From NCBI RefSeq assembly GCF_012848175.1, contig NZ_CP051651.1, forward strand, positions 4,165,501 to 4,229,500: a stretch of 64,000 nt of DNA, in the 5' to 3' direction. The notes below the pieces were generated by a model. The model saw only the letters and a list, made by a program, of their open reading frames with translations. It ran no database searches and was not told the DNA's origin. A program made the position numbers and the translations under genes. The first letter of the stretch is position 1. Each line of letters begins with the position of its first letter. This DNA comes from Xanthomonas campestris pv. badrii. Lineage in GTDB: Bacteria > Pseudomonadota > Gammaproteobacteria > Xanthomonadales > Xanthomonadaceae. Below, piece by piece: positions 18,582 through 27,868 of the stretch.

Positions 18582-19376
18582 TCAGCCCGCGTCGAACTGC
18601 ACATTGCGCACATCGAGCAGCGCAATCTCATGCGATTCGGTACTCCACATGCGCTGGCCCAGGCCGATCTCGCCCTGCGCGCCCTGTGTCCATTCGGTGC
18701 GGCGCGCCAATTGCAGCTCGCCGGCATCCAGATGCTCGCTGCCGGGATACCGCACCGGCAGGTAGCCGAAGGCCTGGCCGCCGTTGCGCCATAGCACGCT
18801 CACTGGCGCCCACACGGTATCGCGCAGGTCCACCGGCGCTTCGAAGCGCAGCTGATGGATCTGCTGCAATGGTGCCCAGGCATAGCCGCTGTCGAGCATC
18901 AGTTCGATGCAGGGCCCGAAGCGCGCATCGGCATCGGACAGCCATTCGAAGCGTTCGCCATCGAGCACGCCCGCGCTTGCCGGTGCCAGTTCGAAGGCTT
19001 GCGCACGCAGTGCGTTGGCCTGCGCGCCATGGCCTTGTGCAGACAGGCGCAGCGCCTGCAGGTGCAGCGCCAGCCACTCGGCCGGCTCGCCGATCACGTG
19101 CGGCAACTGAGTGCCGGCGAACACCTGCGCCCGTGTCTGCTCGCCCTGCAGCACCGTGAGATACGTCTGCACCAACGGCTGCGTGGTGCCATCCAGCTCG
19201 CCGCAGGCACGCAGCTGGTCGGCCGCACGCGACCATTGGCCCAGCACGGCCAGCAGCTGGAACAGGAACACGCGCTGCGCAGCATCGGCCGGCTGCCGGC
19301 GCACCTGCTGCACCAGCTGCTGCAATGCCTGCGCCGGCTCGCCACGGGCAAGCAGGCTGTGTGCGGTGGCATCCAT
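18582..19376 (-). CDS. tagJ: T6SS accessory protein TagJ (ImpE/SciE family)
   Basis: The 264-residue protein belongs to the ImpE family: N-terminal helical repeats (SLLARGEPAQALQQLVQQV, RVFLFQLLAVLGQW) and a C-terminal beta domain (FEWLSDADARFGPCIELM, APVSVLWRNGG, YPGSEH). In systems that have it, TagJ binds the N-terminus of TssB and modulates ClpV action on the sheath. The start at 19376 is the last ATG that keeps the first conserved helix; an ATG 45 bp upstream is an alternative. It follows hcp by 208 bp with no visible hairpin. Confidence 0.92.
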   Translation of the reverse strand: MDATAHSLLARGEPAQALQQLVQQVRRQPADAAQRVFLFQLLAVLGQWSRAADQLRACGELDGTTQPLVQTYLTVLQGEQTRAQVFAGTQLPHVIGEPAEWLALHLQALRLSAQGHGAQANALRAQAFELAPASAGVLDGERFEWLSDADARFGPCIELMLDSGYAWAPLQQIHQLRFEAPVDLRDTVWAPVSVLWRNGGQAFGYLPVRYPGSEHLDAGELQLARRTEWTQGAQGEIGLGQRMWSTESHEIALLDVRNVQFDAG

Positions 19377-19584
19377 CGCGCATGTCCTCATCGAAGAAAG
19401 GGGCGGTGTCGCTGTGGACACCGCCGGTCATTGCATTGCAGGCATCGCGTGCAGCAGCACACCCACGCGCGCGGTTGCCGGAGAACCGCAGGCGGTGCGA
19501 TGCGGCCGGCGTGGACGCGTGGTGCCTGCCGATCTCCCATTCGCCCTGCCATCCGGCGATCGCACACGCGGTGTGCGTGGCGCG

Positions 19585-20088
19585 TTATGCCTTGGCGACG
19601 CCCTGGATGTCGTAGGTGAATTCCTTCGCCCCGCCCTGCGCCGTGCCCTTGTCGTCCTGCGGCTGGAAGCCGTACTTGAACTTGCCGAAGTGCAGCGTCA
19701 CGTTTTCGGTCAGACGGTCTTCGCCGCCGGACCCGCCGGTGGACAGCGAGGTGATCAGCACGCCTTCGCTAAGCTCCAGCGTGAGGAAGTCGCTCTGCTC
19801 GCCGGTGGCATTGGTGACGTACAGCCAGGCGTTCTCCACTCGTGCACCGGTGCACACTGCATCCAGCAGCGCGTTGGAGCAGCCGTCCACGTACTTGGTG
19901 ATGGAGATGTCCTGGATATGTGCCTTGCCGCCGCTGGCCGAACCGCCACCGGTGTGCAGGTCGCCCGAATTGCTCGCGCCCCACGACCACGCCAGGATCG
20001 GAATCTCGCCCTTGTGCTTCTTGTGGTTGGACGCGCCTTCGATCTTGACCTTGCCGCTGCCGAACTTGATGTGCATGTCGAACGCCAT
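19585..20088 (-). CDS. hcp: T6SS inner tube protein Hcp (TssD)
   Basis: The 167-residue protein has the Hcp fold: MAFDMHIKFG, then ILAWSWGASN, the SITKYVDGCSNALLDAVC segment, VENAWLYVTN, and FGKFKYGFQPQDDKG near the end. Hexameric rings stack into the tube propelled by the sheath, and can carry small effectors. There is no toxin extension. It lies between tssC and tagJ, the usual place in this T6SS subtype. Confidence 0.96.
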   Translation of the reverse strand: MAFDMHIKFGSGKVKIEGASNHKKHKGEIPILAWSWGASNSGDLHTGGGSASGGKAHIQDISITKYVDGCSNALLDAVCTGARVENAWLYVTNATGEQSDFLTLELSEGVLITSLSTGGSGGEDRLTENVTLHFGKFKYGFQPQDDKGTAQGGAKEFTYDIQGVAKA

Positions 20089-20171
20089 GGAACTGCTCCT
20101 TCAATGAAAGTGACAACACAGGGATGGCGCAACGCGCAGTGGCGTCGTGCCCGTGACGCGAATGCGTCGGA

Positions 20172-21668
20172 TCAGGCCTTGGCGGCCGAGGGCAAGCGCG
20201 AGACCAGGCGCAACGAGACGGTCAGGCCTTCGAGCTGGTAATGCGGCTTGAGGAAGAACTTGGAGCTGTAATAGCCCGGCGCGCCTTCCACTTCCTCCAC
20301 CACCACCTCGGCAGCGGCCAGCGGCTTGCGTGCCTTGGTTTCTTCGCTGGAATTGGACGGGTCGCCATCGATGTACTGCGTGACCCAGCGCGTCAGCCAG
20401 CTCTGCATCTGTTCGCGATCGGAGAACGAACCGATCTTGTCGCGCACGATGCACTTGAGGTAATGCGCAAACCGGCAGCACGCGAACATGTACGGCAGAC
20501 GCGCGCCCAGTGCCGCATTGGCGGTGGCATCCGGGTCGTCGTATTCGTCGGGCTTGTTCAAGGATTGCGCGCTGATGAAGGCGGCCATGTCCGAATTCTT
20601 GCGATGTACCAGCGGCATCAGGCCCATCTTGTCCAGCTCGGCCGAGCGGCGGTCGGTGATCGCCACTTCGGTGGGGCACTTCATGTCCACGCCACCGTCG
20701 TCGGTAGGGAAGGTATGGGTGGGCAACCCTTCCACCGCACCGCCGGATTCGATGCCGCGAATGCGCGAGCACCAGCCGTACTGCTTGAACGAGCGGTTGA
20801 TGTTCACCGCCATCGCATAGGCGGCGTTTTGCCAGGTGTATTTATTGGAATCGGCGCCGGCGGTGTCTTCTTCGAAATCGAACTCGTCCACTGGGCTGGT
20901 GGCTGCGCCGTACGGCAGGCGCGAGAGCGTGCGCGGCATCGCCAGGCCGATGTACTTGGAATCTTCCGATTCGCGCAGCGAACGCCACGCGGCGTAATCG
21001 GGCGTGGAGAAGATCTTGGCCAGATCGCGCGGGTTGGACAGCTCGTTCCAGTTGTCCATGCCCATCAACTTGGGCGCGGCCGCGGCAATGAACGGGGCGT
21101 GCGCGGCCGCGGCCACCTGTGCGATGCCGTTGAGCAGCTCCACATCCGGCGGGCTCTGGTCGAAGTAGTAATCGCCGACCAGGCAGCCATACGGTTCGCC
21201 ACCGAGCTGGCCGTATTCCTGCTCGTAGACCTTCTTGAAGATCGGGCTCTGATCCCAGGCGGTGCCCTTGTAGCGCTTGAGCACCTTGCCCAGTTCCTTC
21301 TTGCTGATGTTAAGCACGCGGATCTTGAGCTGCTGGTCGGTCTCGGTGTTGTTGACCAGGTAATGCAGGCCGCGCCAGGCGCCTTCCAGCTGCTGCAGAT
21401 CGGCGTGATGCAGGATCTGGTTGAGCTGTTCGGTGAGGGTGCGGTCGATCTCGGCGATGTAGGCCTTGATGGTCTGCGAGACGTCTTCGCTGACCACGTC
21501 GCTGCGCGCAAGCACCTGCTCGGCCAGCGTGCGCACCGCCGATTCCACTTCTTCCTTGGCGCGTTCGCTCTTGGGGCGGAACTCACGATTGAGCAGCGCG
21601 GCAAAATCGCCCTGCTCGGCTGTTTCGGTGCTGCTGCTGCTGGCCAGTGCGGCTTCGGTAGCGGACAT
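20172..21668 (-). CDS. tssC: T6SS contractile sheath large subunit TssC
   Basis: The 498-residue protein is TssC (VipB/ImpD): coiled N-terminus, LEGAWRGLHYLVNNTETD, NISKKELGKVLKRYKG, YGCLVGDYYFDQSPPD, PFIAAAAPKLMGMDNW, and ARLPYMFACCRFAHYLKC late in the protein. The ATG at 21668 is 4 bp beyond the tssB stop. TssB and TssC co-assemble into the contractile sheath. Confidence 0.96.
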   Translation of the reverse strand: MSATEAALASSSSTETAEQGDFAALLNREFRPKSERAKEEVESAVRTLAEQVLARSDVVSEDVSQTIKAYIAEIDRTLTEQLNQILHHADLQQLEGAWRGLHYLVNNTETDQQLKIRVLNISKKELGKVLKRYKGTAWDQSPIFKKVYEQEYGQLGGEPYGCLVGDYYFDQSPPDVELLNGIAQVAAAAHAPFIAAAAPKLMGMDNWNELSNPRDLAKIFSTPDYAAWRSLRESEDSKYIGLAMPRTLSRLPYGAATSPVDEFDFEEDTAGADSNKYTWQNAAYAMAVNINRSFKQYGWCSRIRGIESGGAVEGLPTHTFPTDDGGVDMKCPTEVAITDRRSAELDKMGLMPLVHRKNSDMAAFISAQSLNKPDEYDDPDATANAALGARLPYMFACCRFAHYLKCIVRDKIGSFSDREQMQSWLTRWVTQYIDGDPSNSSEETKARKPLAAAEVVVEEVEGAPGYYSSKFFLKPHYQLEGLTVSLRLVSRLPSAAKA

Positions 21669-21672
21669 GGCT

Positions 21673-22182
21673 TTAGGCTCCTTCCGGCTCGGAGGCGGGT
21701 TTGGCCACCGACACCAGCGACTGCAGCAACGCCGGGTCGCGGATGGCATTGGCAATCAGCTGCTCGGCACCGGCCTTGCCGTCCATGTAGGTGTCCAGGT
21801 TGGCCAGCTGGGTGCGCGCTTCCAGCAACTTGGCCAGCGGCGCGACCTTGCGCGCAATGGCGGCCGGCGAAAAGTCGTCCATGCTCTCGAAGGTGATGTC
21901 CACCGCCAGCTCGCCTTCGCCGGTGAGCGTGTTGGGCACCTTGAACTGCGCACGCGGGCGCATCGACTGCAGCCGGCTGTCGAAGTTGTCGACATCGATC
22001 TCCAACGCCTTGCGCTCGTCCAGCGACGGCAGCTCGCCGGCGTTGGCGCCGGACAGGTCCGACATCACGCCCATCACGAACGGAATCTGCACCTTCTTCT
22101 GCGCGCCGTAGACTTCCACGTCGTATTCGATCTGCACGCGTGGCGCCCTGTTGCGGGCGATGAACTTCTGACTGCTGGCCAT
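21673..22182 (-). CDS. tssB: T6SS contractile sheath small subunit TssB
   Basis: The 169-residue protein is TssB (VipA/ImpB): RAPRVQIEYDVEVYGAQKKV, LPFVMGV-type strand (IPFVMGVMSDLSG), LEIDVDNFDSRLQSMRPR, and ITFESMDDFSPAAIARKV. It is the first gene of the structural operon. Its upstream region is divergent with an AraC-type regulator and contains a motif shared with the PAAR gene. Confidence 0.96.
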   Translation of the reverse strand: MASSQKFIARNRAPRVQIEYDVEVYGAQKKVQIPFVMGVMSDLSGANAGELPSLDERKALEIDVDNFDSRLQSMRPRAQFKVPNTLTGEGELAVDITFESMDDFSPAAIARKVAPLAKLLEARTQLANLDTYMDGKAGAEQLIANAIRDPALLQSLVSVAKPASEPEGA

Positions 22183-22539
22183 GCCTGATCTCCGATTGAG
22201 CTTGCCCGTTGCGCCACCGTGCTCGGCACGGGCGCTGCCTTGCGGCTTGGATGTCGCCGGCCCGGCGGATGGCCTGCAGCCTGCGTGCGACGCCGGTGTT
22301 GCGGGCCACCCCGCAACTGCCGCGCACCACGCGGACCGAAGCGTCAGGCCGTGCGATGACGCTTTCTCAGCGCTGCGGCGAGTCTAGGAATGGCGCCAGA
22401 TGCCCACCCGACAAATCGTCTCAATCGCACCGATGCGTGATGCACCGCCGACTTCGTGAAAGGCGCGTGATGGGTTGTCGCTGCTTTTTTCGGTTGATCC
22501 AGGGACAGGCCCCGGGGAGTGGGCCGCAGGCAGCACCGC
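22183..22539. promoter_or_regulatory. Divergent promoter region between tssB and the AraC-type regulator
   Basis: This 357-bp region has no coding frame of its own. It must hold the promoter of the eight-gene T6SS operon and probably that of the regulator. The shared motif at 22402-22423 lies about 220 bp before tssB, which would give a long leader if it is the promoter. Confidence 0.6.
22402..22423 (-). promoter_or_regulatory. Shared T6SS motif, site B (candidate EcfK promoter of tssB)
   Basis: The core CACCCGACAAwTCGTCTCA (plus strand) is the same as at 1663-1684 upstream of the PAAR gene, with 20 of 22 aligned bases identical. Both copies read toward a minus-strand T6SS gene. Both have GGCGC at the same offset on the downstream side. 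Assignment to EcfK is inference. Confidence 0.5.
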
Positions 22540-23133
22540 ATGAGCATCAGTTACTACGGCGCCATCGTTCCGCAGGCGTGCGCGACCATGGACGCGCAGA
22601 CGCCGTTGATGATCGACCTGCTGGCTTACATCGAGCAGCACATCGGCGAGGCCGAGCTTGGCACCGACTCATTGCAACAGGCATTCGCCCTCTCGCGCGC
22701 CTCGTTGTACCGGCTGTTCCAGTCGCGTGGCGGTGTGGCCAGCTACATCCGCGAGCAGCGGCTGTGCACCGCGCACCGCTATCTGCAGGCCTATCCGGAC
22801 TGCAGCCTGACCTGGCTGCTGTATGAAATGGGGTTTGCCTCCGAGCGGCAGTTCCAGCGCGCCTTCCAGCAACGGTTCGGCATGCCGCCGATGCAGTGGC
22901 GGCGCCAGTGCCGCGCCAAGCCGCATGCACCGTCACCGCGCCGTGGCCATTACATGCCGATGTGGCGTTTCATGCGCGAGCTGAGCCAGGACGTGCCGCA
23001 ACCAGTGCCCAATGTTTTACGCAGTGGCGTGCCGGGTACCTACAACGCACCGCTGGTACATACCGAAGCGCTACGCCGCCTGGCACGGCCGGCGCAGAGC
23101 GCGGCGGCGCGGCTGGAGCCGATGGACGCCTGA
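22540..23133 (+). CDS. AraC-family transcriptional regulator at the head of the T6SS operon
   Basis: The 197-residue protein has a double AraC HTH at residues about 20-125: LGTDSLQQAFALSRASLYRLFQSRGGV and the second helix set WLLYEMGFASERQFQRAFQQRFGMPPMQWRR. There is no N-terminal effector domain; instead a C-terminal tail without known motifs follows. The ATG at 22540 is preferred over a GTG 21 bp upstream. It is divergent from tssB, and AraC-type regulators are typical of xanthomonad T6SS loci, so control of this operon is likely. Confidence 0.88.
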   Translation: MSISYYGAIVPQACATMDAQTPLMIDLLAYIEQHIGEAELGTDSLQQAFALSRASLYRLFQSRGGVASYIREQRLCTAHRYLQAYPDCSLTWLLYEMGFASERQFQRAFQQRFGMPPMQWRRQCRAKPHAPSPRRGHYMPMWRFMRELSQDVPQPVPNVLRSGVPGTYNAPLVHTEALRRLARPAQSAAARLEPMDA

Positions 23134-23294
23134 GCGTTGGCTGGAGTGTACGCTGTTGAAGCGCGCCTGCACATGCGATGGCCGCCCCGGCAGAGCCGGT
23201 CGCGCGTCTGGTGCGCGCCCTCGATGAGCGATCCTGGGTCACTGCGTGTATTGCGTCGCAGCGACGCGCGCAGCGGCACCGCAGGATCGCTGTG

Positions 23295-23741
23295 TCAGCG
23301 GATCACCAGCACCGGGATCGAGCTGTGGGTGAGCACTTCCACCGTCTGGCTGCCGAGCAGCATGCGCCGCACGCCGCGGCGGCCATGCGAGGTCATGATG
23401 ATCAGGTCGCTCTTGCATTCCTCGGCGGTCTGCACGATGCCTTCGGCCGCGAAACGGTCCAGCACATGCCGCGAGGTCGCCTTGATATTGGCGGCCGCCG
23501 CCAGTTCAAGCGCCGGGCGCAGGATCTTCTCAGCGGCCGCCTCGCGTTCGGCGCGGTATTCCGGGCTGGCCTCGTAGCCGACGCTCCAGCCCATCGCATC
23601 GTACATGCCCATCGCCCACGGCTCGGACACGGTGACGATATCGACCTTGGCGCCAGTGGCCTTTGCCAGTTCCAGGCCCTGAAACAGGCCTCGATGCGAC
23701 AGCTCGGATGCATCGATGGCGATGAGAATACGTTTGTACAT
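23295..23741 (-). CDS. Universal stress protein UspA family
   Basis: The 148-residue protein starts MYKRILIAIDASELSHRG and ends with the ATP-binding signature SDLIIMTSHGRRGVRRMLLGSQTVEVLTHSSIPVLVI (GxxGxxxxxxGSxxxxVxxHSxxPVLVI type). An ideal AGGAGGT ribosome binding site is 4 bp before the ATG, which fixes the start. Single-domain Usp proteins help survival under stress, and their molecular role varies. It stands alone. Confidence 0.93.
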   Translation of the reverse strand: MYKRILIAIDASELSHRGLFQGLELAKATGAKVDIVTVSEPWAMGMYDAMGWSVGYEASPEYRAEREAAAEKILRPALELAAAANIKATSRHVLDRFAAEGIVQTAEECKSDLIIMTSHGRRGVRRMLLGSQTVEVLTHSSIPVLVIR

Positions 23742-24134
<393 letters not shown>

Positions 24135-24716
24135 TCAATCGGTGGCAACCGCATCCGGGTCCGGGCGCATCTCGCGCAGGCGTGCCGGATTGCCGACCGC
24201 GGTCGCCCCTGCCGGGACATCGCGGGTGACCACCGCACCGGCGCCGATCAACGCATCGTCGCCGATGGTCACGCCCGGCAGGATGATCGCCCCGCCGCCG
24301 ATCCACACATTGCGCCCGATGCGGATCGGCCGCCCGAATTCCAGGCCGCTGGCACGTCCGGCGGCATCGCGCGGATGATCGGCCGCGTAGATCTGCACGC
24401 CAGGGCCGATCTGCGTGCCGTCGCCAATGCGCACCTCGCAGATATCCAGGATCACGCAGTTGAAGTTGAGGAACACCCCTGCACCCAGACGGATGTTGTA
24501 GCCGTAATCGCAATGGAATGGCGCACGAATCACCGCACCGTCGCCCACCTCGGCCAGGCGCTCCCGCAACAGTGCATGGCGCTGTGCTGAGGTCTGCACC
24601 ACAGCGGCGTTGTAGCGCAGCATCCACTCGGCCGCGGCCGCTTGATCGGCCTGCAGCTGCGGGTCGGTCGCGCTGTACAGTTCGCCTGCCAGCATCTTCT
24701 GTTTTTCTGTCTGCAT
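24135..24716 (-). CDS. maa: Maltose O-acetyltransferase (left-handed beta-helix acetyltransferase)
   Basis: The 193-residue protein has the N-terminal Maa domain (KMLAGELYSATDPQLQADQ) and hexapeptide repeats forming a left-handed beta helix (VRIGDGTQIGPGVQIYAADHP, IRIGRNVWIGGGAIILPGVTIGDDALIGAGAVV). The catalytic histidine is in YAADHPRD. It transfers acetyl from acetyl-CoA to sugar hydroxyls; maltose, glucose or a Nod-type substrate cannot be separated by sequence. The start at 24716 gives the family N-terminus. Confidence 0.9.
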   Translation of the reverse strand: MQTEKQKMLAGELYSATDPQLQADQAAAAEWMLRYNAAVVQTSAQRHALLRERLAEVGDGAVIRAPFHCDYGYNIRLGAGVFLNFNCVILDICEVRIGDGTQIGPGVQIYAADHPRDAAGRASGLEFGRPIRIGRNVWIGGGAIILPGVTIGDDALIGAGAVVTRDVPAGATAVGNPARLREMRPDPDAVATD

Positions 24717-24829
24717 GGCTTTGCGTCCTGCATGTCGTGAAGTCGGCCTGCAGGGTGTCACGGATGCAGCGGCGAATGCACCGCGCGATGCACCAATGGG
24801 TCTCGGCAGGTTGGCATCTGTACGAAGGT

Positions 24830-25440
24830 GCTGGATGAGTCGATCGACTGCCCCCATCCGCCCTTCGGGCACCTTCCCCCGCAGGCGGGGGAAGGGAGCA
24901 CGGCCAATGTCCGGGTCTTGCTGTCGCGTTGCAGCGATGTCATCGAGGCACGAGCACGTGCGGCCTTCCTGCCCTGCTACGACCGGCGACGGATGCTGAA
25001 GGTGCTGGATGAGGTGATCGACTTCCCCCATCCGCCCTTCGGGCACCTTCCCCCGCAGGCGGGGGAAGGGAGCACGGCCAATGTCCGGGTCTTGCTGTCG
25101 CGTTGCAGCGATGTCATCGAGGCACGAGCACACGCGGTCTTCCTGCCCTGCTACGACCGGCGATGGATGCTGGACGGCGCTGGATGAGGTGATCGAGTGC
25201 CCCCATCCGCCCTTCGGGCACCTTCCCCCGCAGGCGGGGGAAGGGAGCACGGCCAATGTCCGGGTCTTGCTGTCGCGTTGCAGCGATGTCATCGAGGCAC
25301 GAGTACGCGCGGGCGGCCTCCTTGCCACGCCAACGCGGGCGACGGATGCTGGACGGCGCTGGATGAGTCGATCGACTGCCCCCATCCGCCCTTCGGTCAC
25401 CTTCCCCCGCAGGCGGGGGAAGGGAGCCAAGCGGGGCGTG
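24830..25440. repeat. Tandem array of about 175-bp units containing the xanthomonad palindrome
   Basis: Units start at 24830, 25004, 25179 and 25358 (each beginning GCTGGATGAG), the last being partial. Each holds CCCCCATCCGCCCTTCGGGC followed by the palindrome CCTTCCCCCGCAGGCGGGGG and then a stretch starting ACGGCCAATGTCCGGG. Copies are nearly identical. The whole 24717-25681 gap between the acetyltransferase and uvrD has no gene; the sister palindrome CTCTCCCGCCTGCGGGAGAG follows at 25499-25518. Confidence 0.9.
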
Positions 25441-25681
25441 CCAGCCCGGATGTCTCAACGGCATGGGAACTCACGCCAGCACACACACACTTGCCCCTCT
25501 CCCGCCTGCGGGAGAGGGGATGGGGTGAGGGCACGACGAAGGCATGAAATCTCAGCAGCCGGCTGGTGGCACGTCACCATGGGACCGTTATCGGCGCCGG
25601 TGCAAGGAGCGCTGTGGCTGTTCCAGCGCAACCAATTGCCATCGTTCAAGACAGCACCACACCGCTGGAAGCAGCCGCCGA

Positions 25682-27868
25682 CTACACCACCGTCAAATTC
25701 GCGTAGGCCATCACCAGCCACTTGGCGCCGACGTCGTCGAACTGCACCTGCACCCGCGCATGCGCGCCGGCACCTTCGTAGTCCACGACCACGCCGCCCC
25801 CAAATTTGGGGTGCTCGACATTGGCGCCAAGCTTGATCGGCGCCGTCTCCACGATGCCGTGCACCGGGCCACCACGTGCCGCGCCAAGCGATGCAGTGCG
25901 CGAGACCTGCACCTTCGGGCGCACTTCGTTGAGCAGATCGCGCGGGATCTCGCGCAGGAAGCGCGAGGGCACGTTGTAGTTGTCCTGCCCGTGGATGCGC
26001 CGCGATTCGGCGTAGCACAGCACCAGTTTCTGCCGCGCGCGGGTGATGCCCACATAGGCCAGGCGGCGCTCTTCTTCCAGCCGGCCGGTTTCTTCCAGCG
26101 AGCGCGCACTGGGGAACAGGCCGTCCTCCAGCCCGACCAGGAACACGATCGGGAACTCCAGGCCCTTGGCCGAATGCAGCGTCATCAACTGCACGCCTTC
26201 CTCGCCGGCCTGCGCCTGGCCTTCGCCGGCTTCCAGCGACGCATAAGCCAGGAACGCGACCAGCTCGGTCATGCCCTGGCTGTCTTCATCGTCCGGCCGG
26301 GTGAAGCGTGAGGCGACCGAGACCAGTTCGTCCAGGTTCTCGGTGCGCGATTCCGAATCCAGCCCACCGCGGCTCTCTTTCGCCCAGTGATCGCGCAGGC
26401 CCGAACGCATCAGCACGTGGTCGATGCGTTCGGCCAGTTCCATCTGCCCGGTTTCGGCATGCAGCTGGCCGACCAGGCTGAGGAAGCCGGCCAGGGCGTT
26501 GCGCGCGCGTGCGGCCAGGCTGTTTTCCTGCGTGGCCAGCATCGCCGCTTCCCACAACGACAGCGCATTGGCGCGCGCCAGCCGGCGCACTTCGTCCAGC
26601 GTGCGGTCGCCGATCCCACGGGTGGGCGTATTGACCGCGCGTTCGAACGCGGCGTCGTCGCTGCGGTTGGTGAGCAGGCGCAGGTAGGCCAGTGCGTCCT
26701 TGATTTCGGCGCGCTCGAAGAAGCGCATGCCGCCATACACGCGGTAGGGCAGCTGTTCGGAGATCAGCGCCTCTTCCAGCGCGCGCGATTGCGCGTTGCT
26801 GCGGTAGAGCACCGCCACTTCGCCATAGCTGCCGCCATCGCGCACCCATTGGCGCGCGCGCTCGACCACATAGCGGGCTTCGTCCACTTCGTTGTAGGCC
26901 GCATACAGATCGATCGGGTCGCCATCGCCCGAGTCGGTCCACAGCTGCTTGCCGATGCGGTCCGGGTTGTGCGCGATCACCGCATTGGCCGCGCCCAGGA
27001 TATTGGCGCTGGAACGGTAGTTCTGCTCCAGCCGCACGGTCTGCGCGCCGGGGAAGTCCTTCAGGAAGCGCTGCACGTTCTCGACCTTGGCGCCGCGCCA
27101 GCCATAGATGGCCTGGTCGTCGTCGCCCACCACGAACACATTGCCCGATTCGCCGGCCAGCACCCGCACGAAGGCGTACTGGATGGCGTTGGTGTCCTGG
27201 AACTCGTCCACCAGAATTTCGCGGAAGCGTGCGCGGTAGTGCGCCAGCAGCGCCGGCGTATCGCGCAACAGCTCATGCGCGCGCAACAGCAACTCGGCAA
27301 AATCCAGCAGGCCGGAGCGGTCGCAGCGTTCCTGGTAGGCGGCATACACCTGCCGGCGCACCTCGGTCCAGTCGTCGTTGGGCTCGGGCTGGATATGCTG
27401 CGGACGGCGGCCTTCGTCCTTCTGTTCGTTGATCCACCAGCTCAGTTGCTTGGGTGGGTACTTGCCTTCGTCCAGCTCCAGCGACTGCACCACGCGCTTG
27501 ACCAGCCGCAGCTGATCGTCGCTGTCCATGACCTGGAAGCCTTCCGGCAGCCGCGCGTCCTGCCAATGCAGGCGCAGCAGGCGATGCGCCAGCCCGTGAA
27601 AGGTGCCGATCCACATCCCGCGGCTGCCGTTGCGCAGCTGCAGGTCGGTGCGGTGGCGCATTTCGCCGGCGGCCTTGTTGGTGAAGGTCACCGCGAAGAT
27701 GCCGTGGTTGGGCACGCCCTGGACTTCGTTGAGCCAGGCGATGCGATGGATCAGCACGCGCGTCTTGCCGGAGCCGGCGCCGGCCAGCACGAGGTAATGC
27801 CCCGGCGGCGCGGAAACGGCCTCGCGCTGGGCGGGGTTTAGATGATCGAGCAAATGAGAGACATCCAC
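25682..27868 (-). CDS. uvrD: DNA helicase II UvrD
   Basis: This 728-residue SF1A helicase starts at a GTG (an overlapping ATG is out of frame). Motifs in order: LNPAQREAV, Walker A LAGAGSGKTRVL, motif Ia VTFTNKAAGEM, WIGTFHGLAHRLLR, motif II LVDEFQDTN, motif III VGDDDQAIYGWRGA, motif IV LEQNYRSS, motif V VQLMTLHSAKGLEFPIVFLVGLEDGLFP, and motif VI LAYVGITRARQKL. It unwinds DNA in nucleotide excision and mismatch repair. The C-terminal Tudor-like tail (VEHPKFGGGVVVDYEG) binds RNA polymerase in E. coli. Confidence 0.97.
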   Translation of the reverse strand: MDVSHLLDHLNPAQREAVSAPPGHYLVLAGAGSGKTRVLIHRIAWLNEVQGVPNHGIFAVTFTNKAAGEMRHRTDLQLRNGSRGMWIGTFHGLAHRLLRLHWQDARLPEGFQVMDSDDQLRLVKRVVQSLELDEGKYPPKQLSWWINEQKDEGRRPQHIQPEPNDDWTEVRRQVYAAYQERCDRSGLLDFAELLLRAHELLRDTPALLAHYRARFREILVDEFQDTNAIQYAFVRVLAGESGNVFVVGDDDQAIYGWRGAKVENVQRFLKDFPGAQTVRLEQNYRSSANILGAANAVIAHNPDRIGKQLWTDSGDGDPIDLYAAYNEVDEARYVVERARQWVRDGGSYGEVAVLYRSNAQSRALEEALISEQLPYRVYGGMRFFERAEIKDALAYLRLLTNRSDDAAFERAVNTPTRGIGDRTLDEVRRLARANALSLWEAAMLATQENSLAARARNALAGFLSLVGQLHAETGQMELAERIDHVLMRSGLRDHWAKESRGGLDSESRTENLDELVSVASRFTRPDDEDSQGMTELVAFLAYASLEAGEGQAQAGEEGVQLMTLHSAKGLEFPIVFLVGLEDGLFPSARSLEETGRLEEERRLAYVGITRARQKLVLCYAESRRIHGQDNYNVPSRFLREIPRDLLNEVRPKVQVSRTASLGAARGGPVHGIVETAPIKLGANVEHPKFGGGVVVDYEGAGAHARVQVQFDDVGAKWLVMAYANLTVV

